Of a stretch of DNA of 64,000 bases, positions 25,713 to 37,246 are shown in pieces. The notes below the pieces were generated by a model. It had not been told where the DNA came from and made no database searches. It saw only the letters and a program-made list of their open reading frames with translations. The DNA comes from Phalacrocorax aristotelis (lineage: Eukaryota > Chordata > Aves > Suliformes > Phalacrocoracidae): NCBI RefSeq assembly GCF_949628215.1, contig NC_134297.1:6014001-6078000 (forward strand), given 5' to 3'. Each line of letters opens with the position of its first letter. The first letter of the stretch is position 1. The position numbers were made by a program, and so were the translations under genes.

Positions 25713-25923
25713 TGTGCTGGTTTTGGCTAGGGAAGGAGTGAATGAATTCCTTGGCTTGCTTTGCTTGTGTGCGTGGCTTTTCCTTTACCTATTAAACTGT
25801 CTCTATCTCAACCCATGAGTTTTCTCACTTCTACTCTTCCAATTCTCTTCCCCATCCCACCAGAGCATGAGTGAGCGAGCAGCTCGATGGGGCTTAGTTG
25901 CTGGCTGGGGTTAAACCACAACA
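25713..25923 (+). repeat. 3' LTR, internally deleted
   Basis: A 211-bp copy that matches the first about 19 bases and the last about 190 bases of the 555-bp 5' LTR, so about 345 bp including the TATA box are missing. Both ends are intact (tgtgctgg...ccacaaca). It contains cctattaaactg, where the 5' LTR has cctactaagctg; attaaa could serve as a polyadenylation signal. Confidence 0.8.
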
Positions 25924-28900
25924 AGAAGGAAGGAAGTCCTACCCTTTGGGTGCAAAAATATAGTATTGCTGAAGCAACTCACCTTTAAACACCCCCCTAA
26001 CAATGGGCTAGTTTTAAAAAAAAAAAAGTTTAAAATTAGTCCTTCCAACTGTTGCAGACGATGCCTTTTGCCTTCAAATCAACCACAAGGCCTGGAAATA
26101 TTTCTAACACAAAATGTGAGTCTCTCCCCACCACAAAACTCTCAAAGGAGCAAGAAATATCAGTGAAATGTCTGTTCTAGGGAGGAAAGAGTGATTTTTA
26201 AAGCTGTACTTCTGCTCAATGCTGGAGTCATCATCTTCAACTGGTATGAGATGGGTATGATGCTTCAATCTATTGATGATACTCCTGGCACCAAATACAA
26301 AAGCAGAGCTGTTGTGCCAGCCTGTAAGTCAATAAATGACAGAAGATGGGCCATGACCCAACACGCAAGCCTAGACCTTTCAAGGCTATTGCAAGGTAAA
26401 AGCCTGGCCAAACCAAGCCAAGCAGACCATCCAAAGCTCCCTGGCACGGAGATGCAGCAGTCCATCTCCTCTCCCGTGACCTGAGCTGGTGCAATACCCC
26501 ATTTGCTAGGTGTATGTGCCAGGACATCTTCATTGCTGGGGTAGACCACATACAGTTGCGATTGGTGTTTACAAGCAGGTGCCTGCCCCAACCATTCACA
26601 TATTTATACCCCTTTGCTGCCATAGGCATCCTGCAACTAAAGTCTAATAAAGGAGATACCAGCTGCATCGCCAGTCACTCCTGCTACAGAGGACACAGAC
26701 GGTTCCTTGACTTTCAGAACCAGACCTTGAAAAAGTTTAGTACAAATCTTCTGTGTTTATTTGTTTTCATTTATTTTCTCCATTACATTTTCAACAATCA
26801 ATACAGTTATTTGAATAAAAATGCACTATGTGCAAGAGCAAATGCCATACAGAGAATACCAATTGAACACACTGCCTTGAAGTGAAGCCATCGAGGGAGA
26901 ACGTAATTCTCCCAGGGAGCAGGAGGCCATCAAACCTTGATACCAGCACACCACTGAGCCACACTCCTTACAGAGCATTGAAGGGAACAAAGAAGAAAGA
27001 AAAGCAAAAGAACTGAATGCCGACTTCAAAAGCCTCCCCGTTTCAAAGCATTGCACGAACATTAACTGACTTGTCTCCCCAACACCTCTTTGTGGTAGGC
27101 ACTATTATTTTCTGTACTGCAGGAGCAGCTTGGTACAGGCCTCTCAGCCAGAAGCTTTGCAGGCTCTGCAGTTTGAAGCCTGTGCATCCAACACTGCTTC
27201 AGCAGCCAAGTGAGCGGCGGGTCCCCTGGGTACCAACCTGCCCTTCCCCAGAGGCTGGTGGGCACTGCTCGGGTGGAAAAGGGGGAGCACAAGTGGTTTC
27301 TTCCTTGGCCTGAACCCTCAGATTTATTAAGTCATCAGGTGACCTAGCAGAAGATCTCATCTGGAACAACATCCATCCTCATGGTAAGTCTATGCCAGAC
27401 AAAAGTCTAAGACATGAACTCCAAGGGTGCTCTCCCGCATTGCAGAAGGACACCAGGGACCACCCAAGGAGACATGCACACACCTTCCCACTGCCTGCAC
27501 CCAAACCCCCTCTCCTTACGCTCAACACCAGCGGGGAAATGCTCAGCCAGGGTCTGAGCCCAGAGCGCTTCTCCCAGGCATCATCCGCAACCACCTCAGC
27601 CCACGGCTCAGCTTAAGAAATCAAAGCACAGCGACTGCAAGCACTGCTTGTAGCTTAGCTTTCGCTGCTGCTCTTAACCCAAGTGACCTTTCCAGCTCTG
27701 CCCAGCCAACACGAAGGAAAACAAGCCACTTGACAGGCTCCCTTCTGCTCCCGAGGAGAATTTCCCCAGGGAGGGAAGATCAAGGAAAGCACCGGCTCCC
27801 TGTCTAAAAGATGAGGCGATATATTCCAGCCGACATTCAGCACTATCAACATTTTATGAGCTTTGGAATCCAGTTAGTTAGCCAATATTTTACTTAGCTC
27901 CAGTTTAGATTTAAAAACTTGACCTTCTCTGGGCACACGCATCTGCATTGCGTTTCGCTCAGCCCCGTTCAGCTGAGTGTGCCAAATAGCAGATTATTTA
28001 TCCCCCCATTTTTATTGTTGCACTGTTATTTGTTCATTTGTACTACTCAAAACAAAATCAATAAAAAGATGGGGCTCCCTAAACAGACACTTAGGGCGCC
28101 CGCACAGCTCTCAAAGGCAGTTATCACATATAGCAAGAGGCAAATGACCCAGAGCAACTCTCCTCCTGGCCAGAAAGGCTGTAAATCAGGACACAAAGCA
28201 GCCCTGATCCTTTTCCTATCGTTGAGGGAATAGAAAATTGCTTTTCACCTCCAAGCAGGTCAGTGGTTTGGATGCCCAGATGCAGATCAGAGCCCTTCCA
28301 GACCTGAAAGCACTTTACAGGGAGAAAATCACCACTGTTTGATGATGGGAAAGGCCCAAGGACAGAGCAAGGCGTCAATTGCCTGGCTGGCCTGTTCCAG
28401 CTCTGACAGCAACAAAACACACAGACCACGAAGGGAGATCTCCTGGAGGGAAGCGAGCAGCGGGACCAGCCACCTGAAGTACCCAGCACCCGATATCCGG
28501 GCTGGAAAAGCCCACGGGGCTCCCATCCCAGGGGCTGAGCAACTGCAGCGTGAGCGATGGGTGACGCAAAACACCAGCGCAGGCACCCGGCTCCTTTATC
28601 TCCTCCTTGCAGATAGAAACACCACAGTAACAAGGCTAATTAATACCTGACAACACTTGGGTGGCTGGGCATAGGGCTTCCCAAAAGAAGTTGCTCCCCA
28701 GGACACACACGGACCGCAGGCACGGTGCAGCCAGTTGTGTGATGCACACAGCAGAACCAGCGCTTCCCTGATGATATCTCAGCACAGAAACATGCTGTAG
28801 GTGAGCAGCCACTGTCCCCCTCCTCACACCACCTGTCTAAAGTAATAATAGATGAAACAATTGTATTTTAATATAGAGAATTGATGCAGTTTGGTTTATT

Positions 28901-30177
28901 CATTAACAAACGTGAGCACACGCCAATCGGGAATGATTTATGCCCACAATTTGCAAAATTATTTCTCTATTGATCAGCCTGGGTTTGTTTTCTTGTAGGT
29001 TCAGTCAGTTAGATGGAACAGCACTCAGGTGGGCAAATTAATCAGTCTTAAGTAGACCCCTTCCTATGGAGACAGGCTTGGCCAGCCCTGGTGCCGATGC
29101 AAACCCTCACCGAGCAACTCCCGCTGAGGTGAGCTTTATCCTTGCAAAATGGCCAGCGCAAGGTTTTCAGCGTCAACTCAGTCCCACTAAAATTGAGTTT
29201 CAGAGGTTCTCCCTGCTCTGATCAACAGCAGAGTGATGTGAGACCTGTAAAGCTTTCTTTCAGAGGCTTCTGCATCCAGTCCTCTGCACCCACCTTGTCT
29301 CATTCTGACCCAAGCAGCACCTTCTTGGCCCCGTACCCATTTTTGGATGTGCAGTTCCCACCACTGACAGCCACTCCGGCGCGGGTGGCCACCAGCCCGT
29401 CAGCAGAACGAGGGCAAGCTACAGGAAAAGCACCACACCGAGCACATACATATGGAGCAGCATCGCGTTACCCACAGCGCAGGGATTGCTGTCTCCCAGG
29501 AGGCTATCGCTGCACGGCAGAGCAACCCAACTCCTCTGTTAGCTAAGGGAGTCGGCACGCATGTGGCAGCAAACCCTCTGAGCGTGGCTTGATGCGGTAC
29601 TGCCGCCCGCTCCCCGTCCTGCCCTCGCAGCAGAGCTGATGGATAGGGCCGTGCACTCTCCTTATCTGCTCCAGCGCAAAGTCAGGCAGCAATGTCAGCC
29701 GAGAGGGGCTCAAGCGAGCCCGTGCCGAGGCAGGCAGGGTGTAATCATACGGGCTCATCTCTTCTACCAAAGCCAGCTTTTAAGGACCATTTAAGGCACT
29801 TCCTTTAATCTCAGTGTTTGCAGCAGAACCCAATAAATCACAGAGCAACTCCCCCAGCACCAGCCACAGCACTGCTCCCTGCAAAGTCCGCTCTCCCCAG
29901 ATTTTTCCCCTGTGCCAAAGGGAAACATCCCCGCTAGCGTGCCGAATCTCACACGTAACACGCTCAGGGCGCCGAGTCCCTGCCCGTGCACAGCGAGTGA
30001 TGCGCAGCATGGACGCAGAGCCGGCCCCGCGGATGCAGGATGTGAGAAAGGGAGCTCGTCTTCATCTTTGCACATGTCAGGGCCTATTTTTTCTTGAATG
30101 AGACACGTATGTGGCAGTGTGATATTAAATTACAAGTCAAATAGTACAAAGGCTTTTAATTACACACCAAACACAAG
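25924..30177. other. Intergenic, no gene recognised
   Basis: No exon or RNA gene is supported. AT-rich unique blocks at 27830-28075 and 28840-29040 resemble conserved non-coding DNA. An imperfect repeat, ttgagtttcagaggttct and ctttctttcagaggcttct, occurs at about 29190-29270. Confidence 0.55.
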
Positions 30178-30245
30178 CTGCTGTCAGAGAGGAGACACTG
30201 GGCTCGATGGCCCATCAGGCTGTTCCGCTCCGGCAATTCCTATCT
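30178..30245 (+). repeat. Ancient CR1-like 3' tail
   Basis: The order gacactgggctcgatgg, then ccatcaggctgttccgctcc, then ggcaattcctat follows the terminal segment of old amniote CR1-type elements (actgggctagatgga, ccattggtctg, agtatggcaattctta). Only the tail is recognisable. Confidence 0.6.
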
Positions 30246-31070
30246 ACCCGGTAAAAGTCCAGGAAATTGGATCGGTAATGGGAACGGGGGCCTTTCACCT
30301 CTGGACCAGCCATTCAAATCCAGCCCGGGAGGGAGAAGGAAAGTCATTACTAACCTGATGGCCGGGCAGCAGCTGGTGTGAAATGAGTCGGTGGGTCTGC
30401 AACCCCCCGAGGAGCACGAGGAACGAGTTGCAGAGCCTCCGAGCCCCACCGGTTTGGTGTCAGAGAGGGGGAGTGGGACAGCGCATCCTCCCCAGCTCCC
30501 CGTGACTGAGTGCCATCGCTTTCTGCCTGGAGGGATGCTGCAGACCCCCGCCCCAGAGCATGGGGTCCGGATCAGTCCTCCTAGATGTGTTTAGCAGCAT
30601 CTCATCCCCTCCCTGGGTACAGCATGAGGATATCCCCTCCCGGCATGGAAAACACTTGAAGCATCTACGCTCCTCTCCCAGCGAGCACGCCACAAGCAGT
30701 TTGGTCTAGCAGAGATGAAGAGTACACTTTGATGCCGGCTGTTTTTAACAACCTATCGCTGCAAAACCAACCCCTCTCCAGTTGATGCGGTTATACCCTC
30801 TCAGCCCCCCAGGAGGTGGAAAAGCACTGCACTCATCATTAAGGGCAAAGCACCACGGCACCAAGAGATGAGGGGCTTGGCGGCCGCGCCAGGACTTTGC
30901 AGCGGAGCCTGGTAGCAAAGGGAGAGCGGCTGCGTTTCGGCTGAGTCCATTAACAACTCTCCTTGTTCCGTCTCCCCGCGCCTGCAAACGACAGGGCTCG
31001 TAACAGGGAAGGCGAAACAAGAGAAGGGCTGAGCTGCCTTGCCAGCACGCTTCAGTCAAACTGTAAATTG

Positions 31071-31112
31071 TTAAAAAAAAAAAAAAAAGGAAAAAAGGAA
31101 AAAAAAGGAAAA
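31071..31112. repeat. A-rich low-complexity tract
   Basis: A long A run followed by aaaaaagg-type units. A simple repeat with no sign that it is a SINE or processed-gene tail. Confidence 0.75.
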
Positions 31113-31321
31113 AGGCAGCTGAGTGCCATTGTTCCTGGGCATGTTACATGAATCCACACACCGCCCGCTTTGGTACCCAGGCTGTCGCATCTGCAAGCTC
31201 TGCCTCCAATCTGTAAGGCTAATTTGTTCAACAGCTTTGTTCTCCCTCGGGAACCGGGTCGTTGGTCACAGAAGATTGATTAAGCTTTTGGTGAATCAAC
31301 ATTAATGAAAATCAACACTGT

Positions 31322-31363
31322 CTAATGAGTGTTTTTTATGGCAGCCCCATAAAAAAGCATTAG
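31322..31363. other. Two-tier inverted repeat in ATTA-rich block
   Basis: The inner perfect arms ttttttatgg (31332-31341) and ccataaaaaa (31347-31356) flank a 5-base loop. The outer arms ctaatg (31322-31327) and cattag (31358-31363) pair as well, with a short asymmetric bulge between tiers. It lies in a block (31265-31375) with several attaa/attaatg words, resembling conserved non-coding DNA. Confidence 0.5.
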
Positions 31364-31861
31364 GACAGGTAAACAAAGTAACAGCCAGGCAAATGAACAA
31401 GGTGCCATCCTCCTCGAGCCCCTCGTCCTCCCGGCTCCCCTCCAGCGTGGGAAGAGCCCGCTACCAGCTGGCAGACGGGGACCTTCCCCGCACGTCCCCG
31501 GGGACGGGATGCTCCTAGAAGCTGTGCCTGCCTTTGCCAGTCTCTCACATTTCTGCAGACTCATCCTCAGCGCGAGCTGTGTAAGATTATAGCCCCGGCC
31601 AGCCCATCGCTGGAGAGAAGCTGAATTTAGCTCTAGCTATTGAGAATTTCTGGCCTGGGAAGGGGATCCTTTCATCCTTACCTGTCCCTCTCCTGCACTG
31701 CGGGGTAAATTCAACTAAAATAAGCACCAGGGTTCTCTTTCTGAAGACTCACTCCTTGCAAAACAAATGAAAAATAATAATAAAAGGCTACTCTGAACCA
31801 AGTATTTTGTTTCTGAAGGCCGGGAGTTTTCAGCCAAACGCCTGCTTTAGGGCAAGTAGCA

Positions 31862-31900
31862 TCAACAGAGCCATGCTGGGTCAGACCAAAAAAATCTCCC
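31862..31900 (-). repeat. Ancient CR1-like 3' tail (reverse)
   Basis: gagccatgctgggtcagacc is the reverse complement of the ggtctgacccagtatggc segment typical of old amniote CR1-type tails. The rest of the element cannot be followed. Confidence 0.5.
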
Positions 31901-33235
31901 TTGCTGCCCTCTGGGCTCCAAAATTATGCTTGATTGGGGAAATCACAGGTAGTTGAATCGATGCCCACTCCCAGCCTTTGGCTGTGGCATCAGGGCTGTG
32001 GCACCGGCGCTGCCACAGCATGGTAATGCCTGGTAGAGGTTTTTGTCCCTTCCTAAGGTGTTTCAGCACTTCAGATTTTCTGAGCCATGCTTTATAGGAT
32101 CCAGATCTAAACGGGATGATGGCAGGAGGCTTCTTGTTACAGGACATCATTAAAAATAATGTATGTGCTTGAAGTGCAGTCAGCAGGGCCTTGCTGGGGA
32201 TGAGTGAGGGGAAAGGCAAGCTCTCTGATCTCGGGTAGAGAGAACAACCTATTAAAAAGGAATTTTGCTTCACATAGAGCCATCAAACTGTTGGAAAGCC
32301 CCAGTCTCTGCCTCTGGGCTCTCGTACCTTTCAAGGACAGAAAAACTCCAGGCTTCAGCCCTTCAACTGTATCTGAATATTTAATTTAAAAAAAAAAAAT
32401 AATCAGCTCTTGTACTGCTTTGGCACCAACTTGCTTGACCAGGAGAGTCAAGGCACTGACAACTCCTGCAGTTTTAGCTCAGCGATAGGTTCTTCCCCTT
32501 GAAGCACCAGCTCAAGTCACTCTAGAGGGATGAAAATAGTCCCTTTTGAAAATATACGCACACCAAAAATAAAATTGTTCTAAGGCGAGGTGGGAAGTCT
32601 TGCTAGGGTTTGACAGAGGAGAGATGTGCAAGACACCCAGCGGGGAATTCCCTCCTTGTCGCCAGGATGACAGCGAGGAAGCAGCTTGGGGATTTCTCTC
32701 CGAGCATCCCTCCCTCGCAGCACTGTCGGCAGTACCCCAGCACCCACATGAGCAACGCCAGCACCTTTTGCATTGGGAAGGCTCCTGCTGGCATCACAGC
32801 AAGCCCCGCACAGATGCGAAATCCTTAGGACCGCAATAGGAGTCGCTGAAAATCTTGTTTGACAGAAAGCAGCCTATTTTTGATAGGCACCCACCCAGCT
32901 TAGAAGCAAGCATGAGCTGCTGCGCCGCTCTGGACCCAACCCCATCTTGCTCCACTCCTCTACATACTCCGGTCTCCCCCGAGGAGCCCACCCAGCAGAC
33001 GACCTCCAGTTTCCCCTGCACACCCCTTGCCGCCGCCAAAAGCCAGCAGCATAATTCTTGTACAACGTAATGTTTTTATCGATGCTGTGAGTTCCCGTGC
33101 ATACAGCACCTGCTATCTTTGTGGTCTTGGCAATGTATTATTCATGTGCTCCCTTGTTGCTGTACAAGCCAAGAAAAATGGAGAAAGATTAATTCCCAGG
33201 GAAAAAAAAATTAAAGTAAAAGCAGGATTGCTCTC

Positions 33236-33257
33236 TTTTTTTTTTTTTTTTTTTTTT
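33236..33257. repeat. Poly-T tract (22 T)
   Basis: An uninterrupted run of 22 T. Simple low-complexity DNA. Confidence 0.85.
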
Positions 33258-36204
33258 AAAGGACTCCGATCCATTCAAAGAGCTGCCTTCTCCAAGCCTC
33301 CTGTGTCACTGCTGATTGAGTTTCTTCTCTCCTTGGCTCCCGGTTCTGTTGGAGTATCTTGTCTCCTTAGTATTGCTGTCGCACTTCCTTTTCATATGCC
33401 TGAAATATATACTATTGTGTTCCGACTTTTAGTTTTTGTGCAGGGATCCCTTTCATGTCTCATCTTCTGTAAGGTCCTTTTTTCTTGGCAGTCAAGTGCA
33501 TGAATGTTTGCTGCCAGGAGATTTTGCTTCTATTGTATTCCAGACATATTATAATATATTTTTTTTGTTCTATATTGTCTGTGAGGGGTTCCATGGGTAG
33601 TTTTTCATGCTAGCATGACTTTTTCCACGTGGATGCTGCCTGCCTTGCTCTTGCCCCTGCGTACATGAGAACAGCCTCCTCAGAAACGAGCATGCAAAGG
33701 GGTAAGAGGGCAGGGAGCTGGGGCAGCGCTGCCCGGGGTCGCGATTGAACTAATTCTCTTTTCCCCACACTCCACGTGGTTTGACTGCCGGCGCTCCCTT
33801 TGCGGAACTGGGACACCAAATCGCGGAACAGCTCGTACCAGGCCAGGCTGCAAATAAAACCAAAAGGAAAAAAAAAAAACCAAAACAACTGGGGATTTCT
33901 GTCCCAGGGTCCATGAAAGGAGTTTTCTGCCAATCCTGACCTAAATTGCCACAGGATTGTTTCCCGCTGTTAAAAGCTGTTTCTGCTACTGCTTCGTGTA
34001 ACTTCGGTAACAATTTTCAATCTTAACAGCAGCGAGGTCCCAAATGAGCATAACTGGAGAGGAGCAGAGGTTCTTAGGGGAGAGAAAAAAAAAAGTGCAG
34101 TTTTTAGGCTCCAGGAACCTGCGGTAGGAGAGCAGAGCAGCGCAAAGGGAGCCCACCAGCCCTGCCAGACCCCAGTTAAACTAGGATACTGAACCCAATT
34201 TCAGCAGGAGTCTCGTGCCACTGAAGGAGCCAGCGAGAACAGGATCCCCATCGCCCTGATCACACCGAGGAGGACCGAGCAGAGACTCAGAGCAGGGAAC
34301 ACCAAACACGAGCACCAATGACCCCAGGACCTCCAGCCTCCCCAGGCAGGCCAGCCGCCTCTTACGGCGCCCATGGGAAGCAAAGAGAAAGGGGCTACAG
34401 CCACGTCCCTCTGGCAAACAGCCCTGTGCAAGAGGGTGGGATGCACTTTGCTGCATGCACGGCTGCAGGTTCAGCGGGCAGAAGGTGGGCTGTGCCTTCC
34501 TCCTCTTCCCACACACGCTCCATTTCAACTATTCTAGCATGCATTCAACCAACTGCTTGAAATAACACGGAGCTTTGCTGCTTGTGCTACAGCGAGTTTT
34601 GTCTGTCTCGCAGTGGAAGAACATGCGTTTTGGTTACTCGGCAGCATCAAACCTTCACTCTTCATCTGTCTGCCAAGCTAAGGGAGTCCTTTCTGCAGCT
34701 CGGCCCGGTTCCTCAAGCTCTGCTCTTCCTCACATCTTACACTGCACCTCTCCAGGTCAAGAGAAAACTCTGCAACCCCTTTATCAGCCTACACGGCTCC
34801 GCCAGTGCAACCCAATCACGCCTCAAAAGCGACAGCCTCAACGCATGGGGTGTTTCTAATCCTTCTGTCCTCTAGAAGTGAAAAAATCAGAAAATCCAAG
34901 AGTTTATATAGCTTCAAACAACTCCACTGGGGGTCTAAAGACTGAACGGCTTCTGGAGAGATTAGTTCTCCCGTAACACGCTTGTGACCAGCCTTTCTGA
35001 TCTCTATCAGCATCCCTCGAAGAGCGGCTCCTTTTTCCATTTGTTCTTTGGACCCCTCTCCTCAAGTCTTTGACTAATTATAGTTTGTTGGTTGTTATGG
35101 CAACTATGGATTTCTCTCTCGGCATCCAACTCTCAGGATTTGGCTGCAAATTGCAACACTGGACGAATACAAATGGGGTCTTAAATCCTTCTTGCTTGCT
35201 TCCTGGTGAATCCCTTCCCCCCAGAAAAAGAAAAGAGAGCTGTCCTGTTGGCTTGCCTTTGCTTTTATTGTCATTACTCAAGCAGCCTGCAAAGCCAGAG
35301 CAGAGTCTTCTGCACCCCTTGGTAGGCAGGAAACGATATGCTTTAAGACTGCCGGCACGCTCCTACCCCAAAGGAGCTTGAGCGGGACCTCATTATCAAG
35401 TAGATGTGAATACACAATGTCACCCACTTCATCTCACACCTACTGTGACAGTTTTCCCACAGTTGCTTAGTAATAACTTAAATGAGACGCATACCAGGAG
35501 TCAAGCTAAGGTCAACTCAACCCATTCCAGATGGGGATGCCGTGTTCAAGCAGGACTGCATGGCCCGCCTGGGGACCACTTAGTTCAGCTGATGTAAGAG
35601 CACACCCAGAAGCCAAAACCAAGGGCTTTCCTGTCCGTTTGTCCTTACCGCCTTGTGCGCAAACACTCGGTTATCGGGTATTAACAGCTCAGGAACGCGA
35701 GGTTGCTTCCAGCAGCACGTGGACCCAGGGGCATCCTCCTCTCGATTCTTCAAGCATCTCACCCCGATGAGAGGAGGATGTCCCCATGCCCTTCCACAGT
35801 ATTTCTACCTGGAGTCAGTGAAAACAATACCCTCTACTTCATTTCTTAATGGACGTGGCTTTTGTTGGCTATGCCTAGCCAGTGCTATGCGATCAGCTCC
35901 ACCGGCGCTCAGCCACTGCCTCCGAAACCGCCACTCGCTCAGCACGGTGTCCCTTGCAAGGGGACAGAGCAGGGAGGCAGTTTTCCCACAGGACTACCTG
36001 TACAAGGAAACTGCTCCAAGGCAAACATTGCACTCATTTCCGCCCCACCCCCACCCCGTATCAGCAGCACAGGGTGAGCAGGTAAAATGAGAAAAGTCAC
36101 TCGCCCTGGGCTTGCAGAGAGAACAGCACCCTCCTGAGCTGTGGTCCAGCTCCCAAGTGCACAAGGGGCTTTCCAGTTAGGGCCTTGGCATTTTAATATG
36201 CCCC

Positions 36205-36231
<27 letters not shown>
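36205..36231. repeat. (AT)13 microsatellite
   Basis: A perfect alternating AT run of 27 bases, flanked by cccc on the left and aaaagg on the right. It is probably length-variable and can extrude as a cruciform. Confidence 0.9.
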
Positions 36232-36235
<4 letters not shown>

Positions 36236-37224
36236 GCCTTCCATGCAGTACACTGCATTACCAGCCAGGAAAAAAAAAATGCAGGTCTCATCCACCCATG
36301 GCCCATCACTACATATCACACTTGCCTAGTCATGTCTACTCAAGGTCAAGCGCTCCAGGAGGGATATTCTGTTTGCCCACCCTCAAGGGCCTGCCCTGCC
36401 ACCAGGGCTTTGCAGGTCACGGATTATTTTGGCTCAGTCCTGAAAGCAATAAAGACTGGGATAGAGCAAACCAAACCAACTTTCAGTGTTCCTCCCCCTC
36501 CTCACCAAAACAAGAGTTTCATGGTGATCAAACCCTTTAGGACAGAGGAAATAATTTCGTTTTGGGGTACATGATGCAAGACAAAAAAAAAGCTGGATCC
36601 CCCGACTTGGGCCATGGGCCACATCCCCTTTTCACACCCCCAGCCACAGGCTGACTGCATTACAGGAAAACCTGAGCACATTTCCTCCTGAACCAGAGCA
36701 AGGACCAGCTCTCCCACCTCTCCAAGAAGGGTTTCTCTGGTGGGCACCACTCACTTTTCTTAGCATTTAAGTAACCCATGGAAAATGGGAAGCCCCATAA
36801 AGTACCATTGCAAGTCATCAACCCATACCATAAATGGGACATCATCGTCCCCCTGCTGCTTGCAGGCCCCCACGTGCATTTTTCTAGTAAACAAATCCAG
36901 TTTTAGGACCACGAAACACACACAGCGGCTGAGGAAGGAGTCACACAACTCCTTCCTGCTCCTTGCAGGATGGTTTGCCTTTTCCTTACAGCACTCTGCC
37001 TGCTGCGGCCGCGGGGGGATGATGAGAAAGTTGCTCTGTGACATTCATGAAGTGCCTGCTGATGGAGAGTTCTGTTTACCAAGCCAGCTGGGGAGGGACC
37101 TACCATCAGCTCCCAGCGTGTAGAAGATCAATACTGTAATTGGGCCTGTTTGTAGCACATGAACTATTGTAGCAATAGGGGCAATGCAAAGGCGGGGGGA
37201 CCAGGACGGGCTGGCTTAGCAGGG

Positions 37225-37246
37225 GCTTGCTGCCCTCTGCTGTGCT
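37225..37246 (-). promoter_or_regulatory. Possible CTCF site
   Basis: On the minus strand cacagcagagggcagcaag resembles the CTCF core (CCASYAGAGGGCRSY) with one early mismatch. It is a single motif in isolation, so binding is uncertain. Confidence 0.3.

Larger units (their letters stand above)
24012..25923 (+). mobile_element. Non-coding LTR retrotransposon (avian ERV type)
   Basis: Two related terminal repeats flank a 1.15-kb interior. Both repeats start tgtgctggt and end ttaaaccac(a/g)aca, so they have TG...CA ends. A primer-binding site lies 8 bp after the 5' LTR and a purine-rich tract directly precedes the 3' LTR. The interior has no gag, pol or env frame. It carries a GC-rich leader and seven diverged 42-52-bp tandem units, so the element looks non-autonomous or internally deleted. 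Flanks (aacagg / agaagg) match at 4 of 6 bases, so a target-site duplication is possible but unproven. With no pol gene the ERV class cannot be assigned from this copy. Confidence 0.88.
30246..36204. other. Intergenic, no gene recognised
   Basis: Holds an A-rich tract (31071-31112), an ATTA-rich block with a hairpin (31322-31363), a CR1-like tail (31862-31900) and a T22 run (33236-33257), each listed separately. The T-run is flanked by AT-rich unique sequence at 33060-33600. No coding region is supported. Confidence 0.55.
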
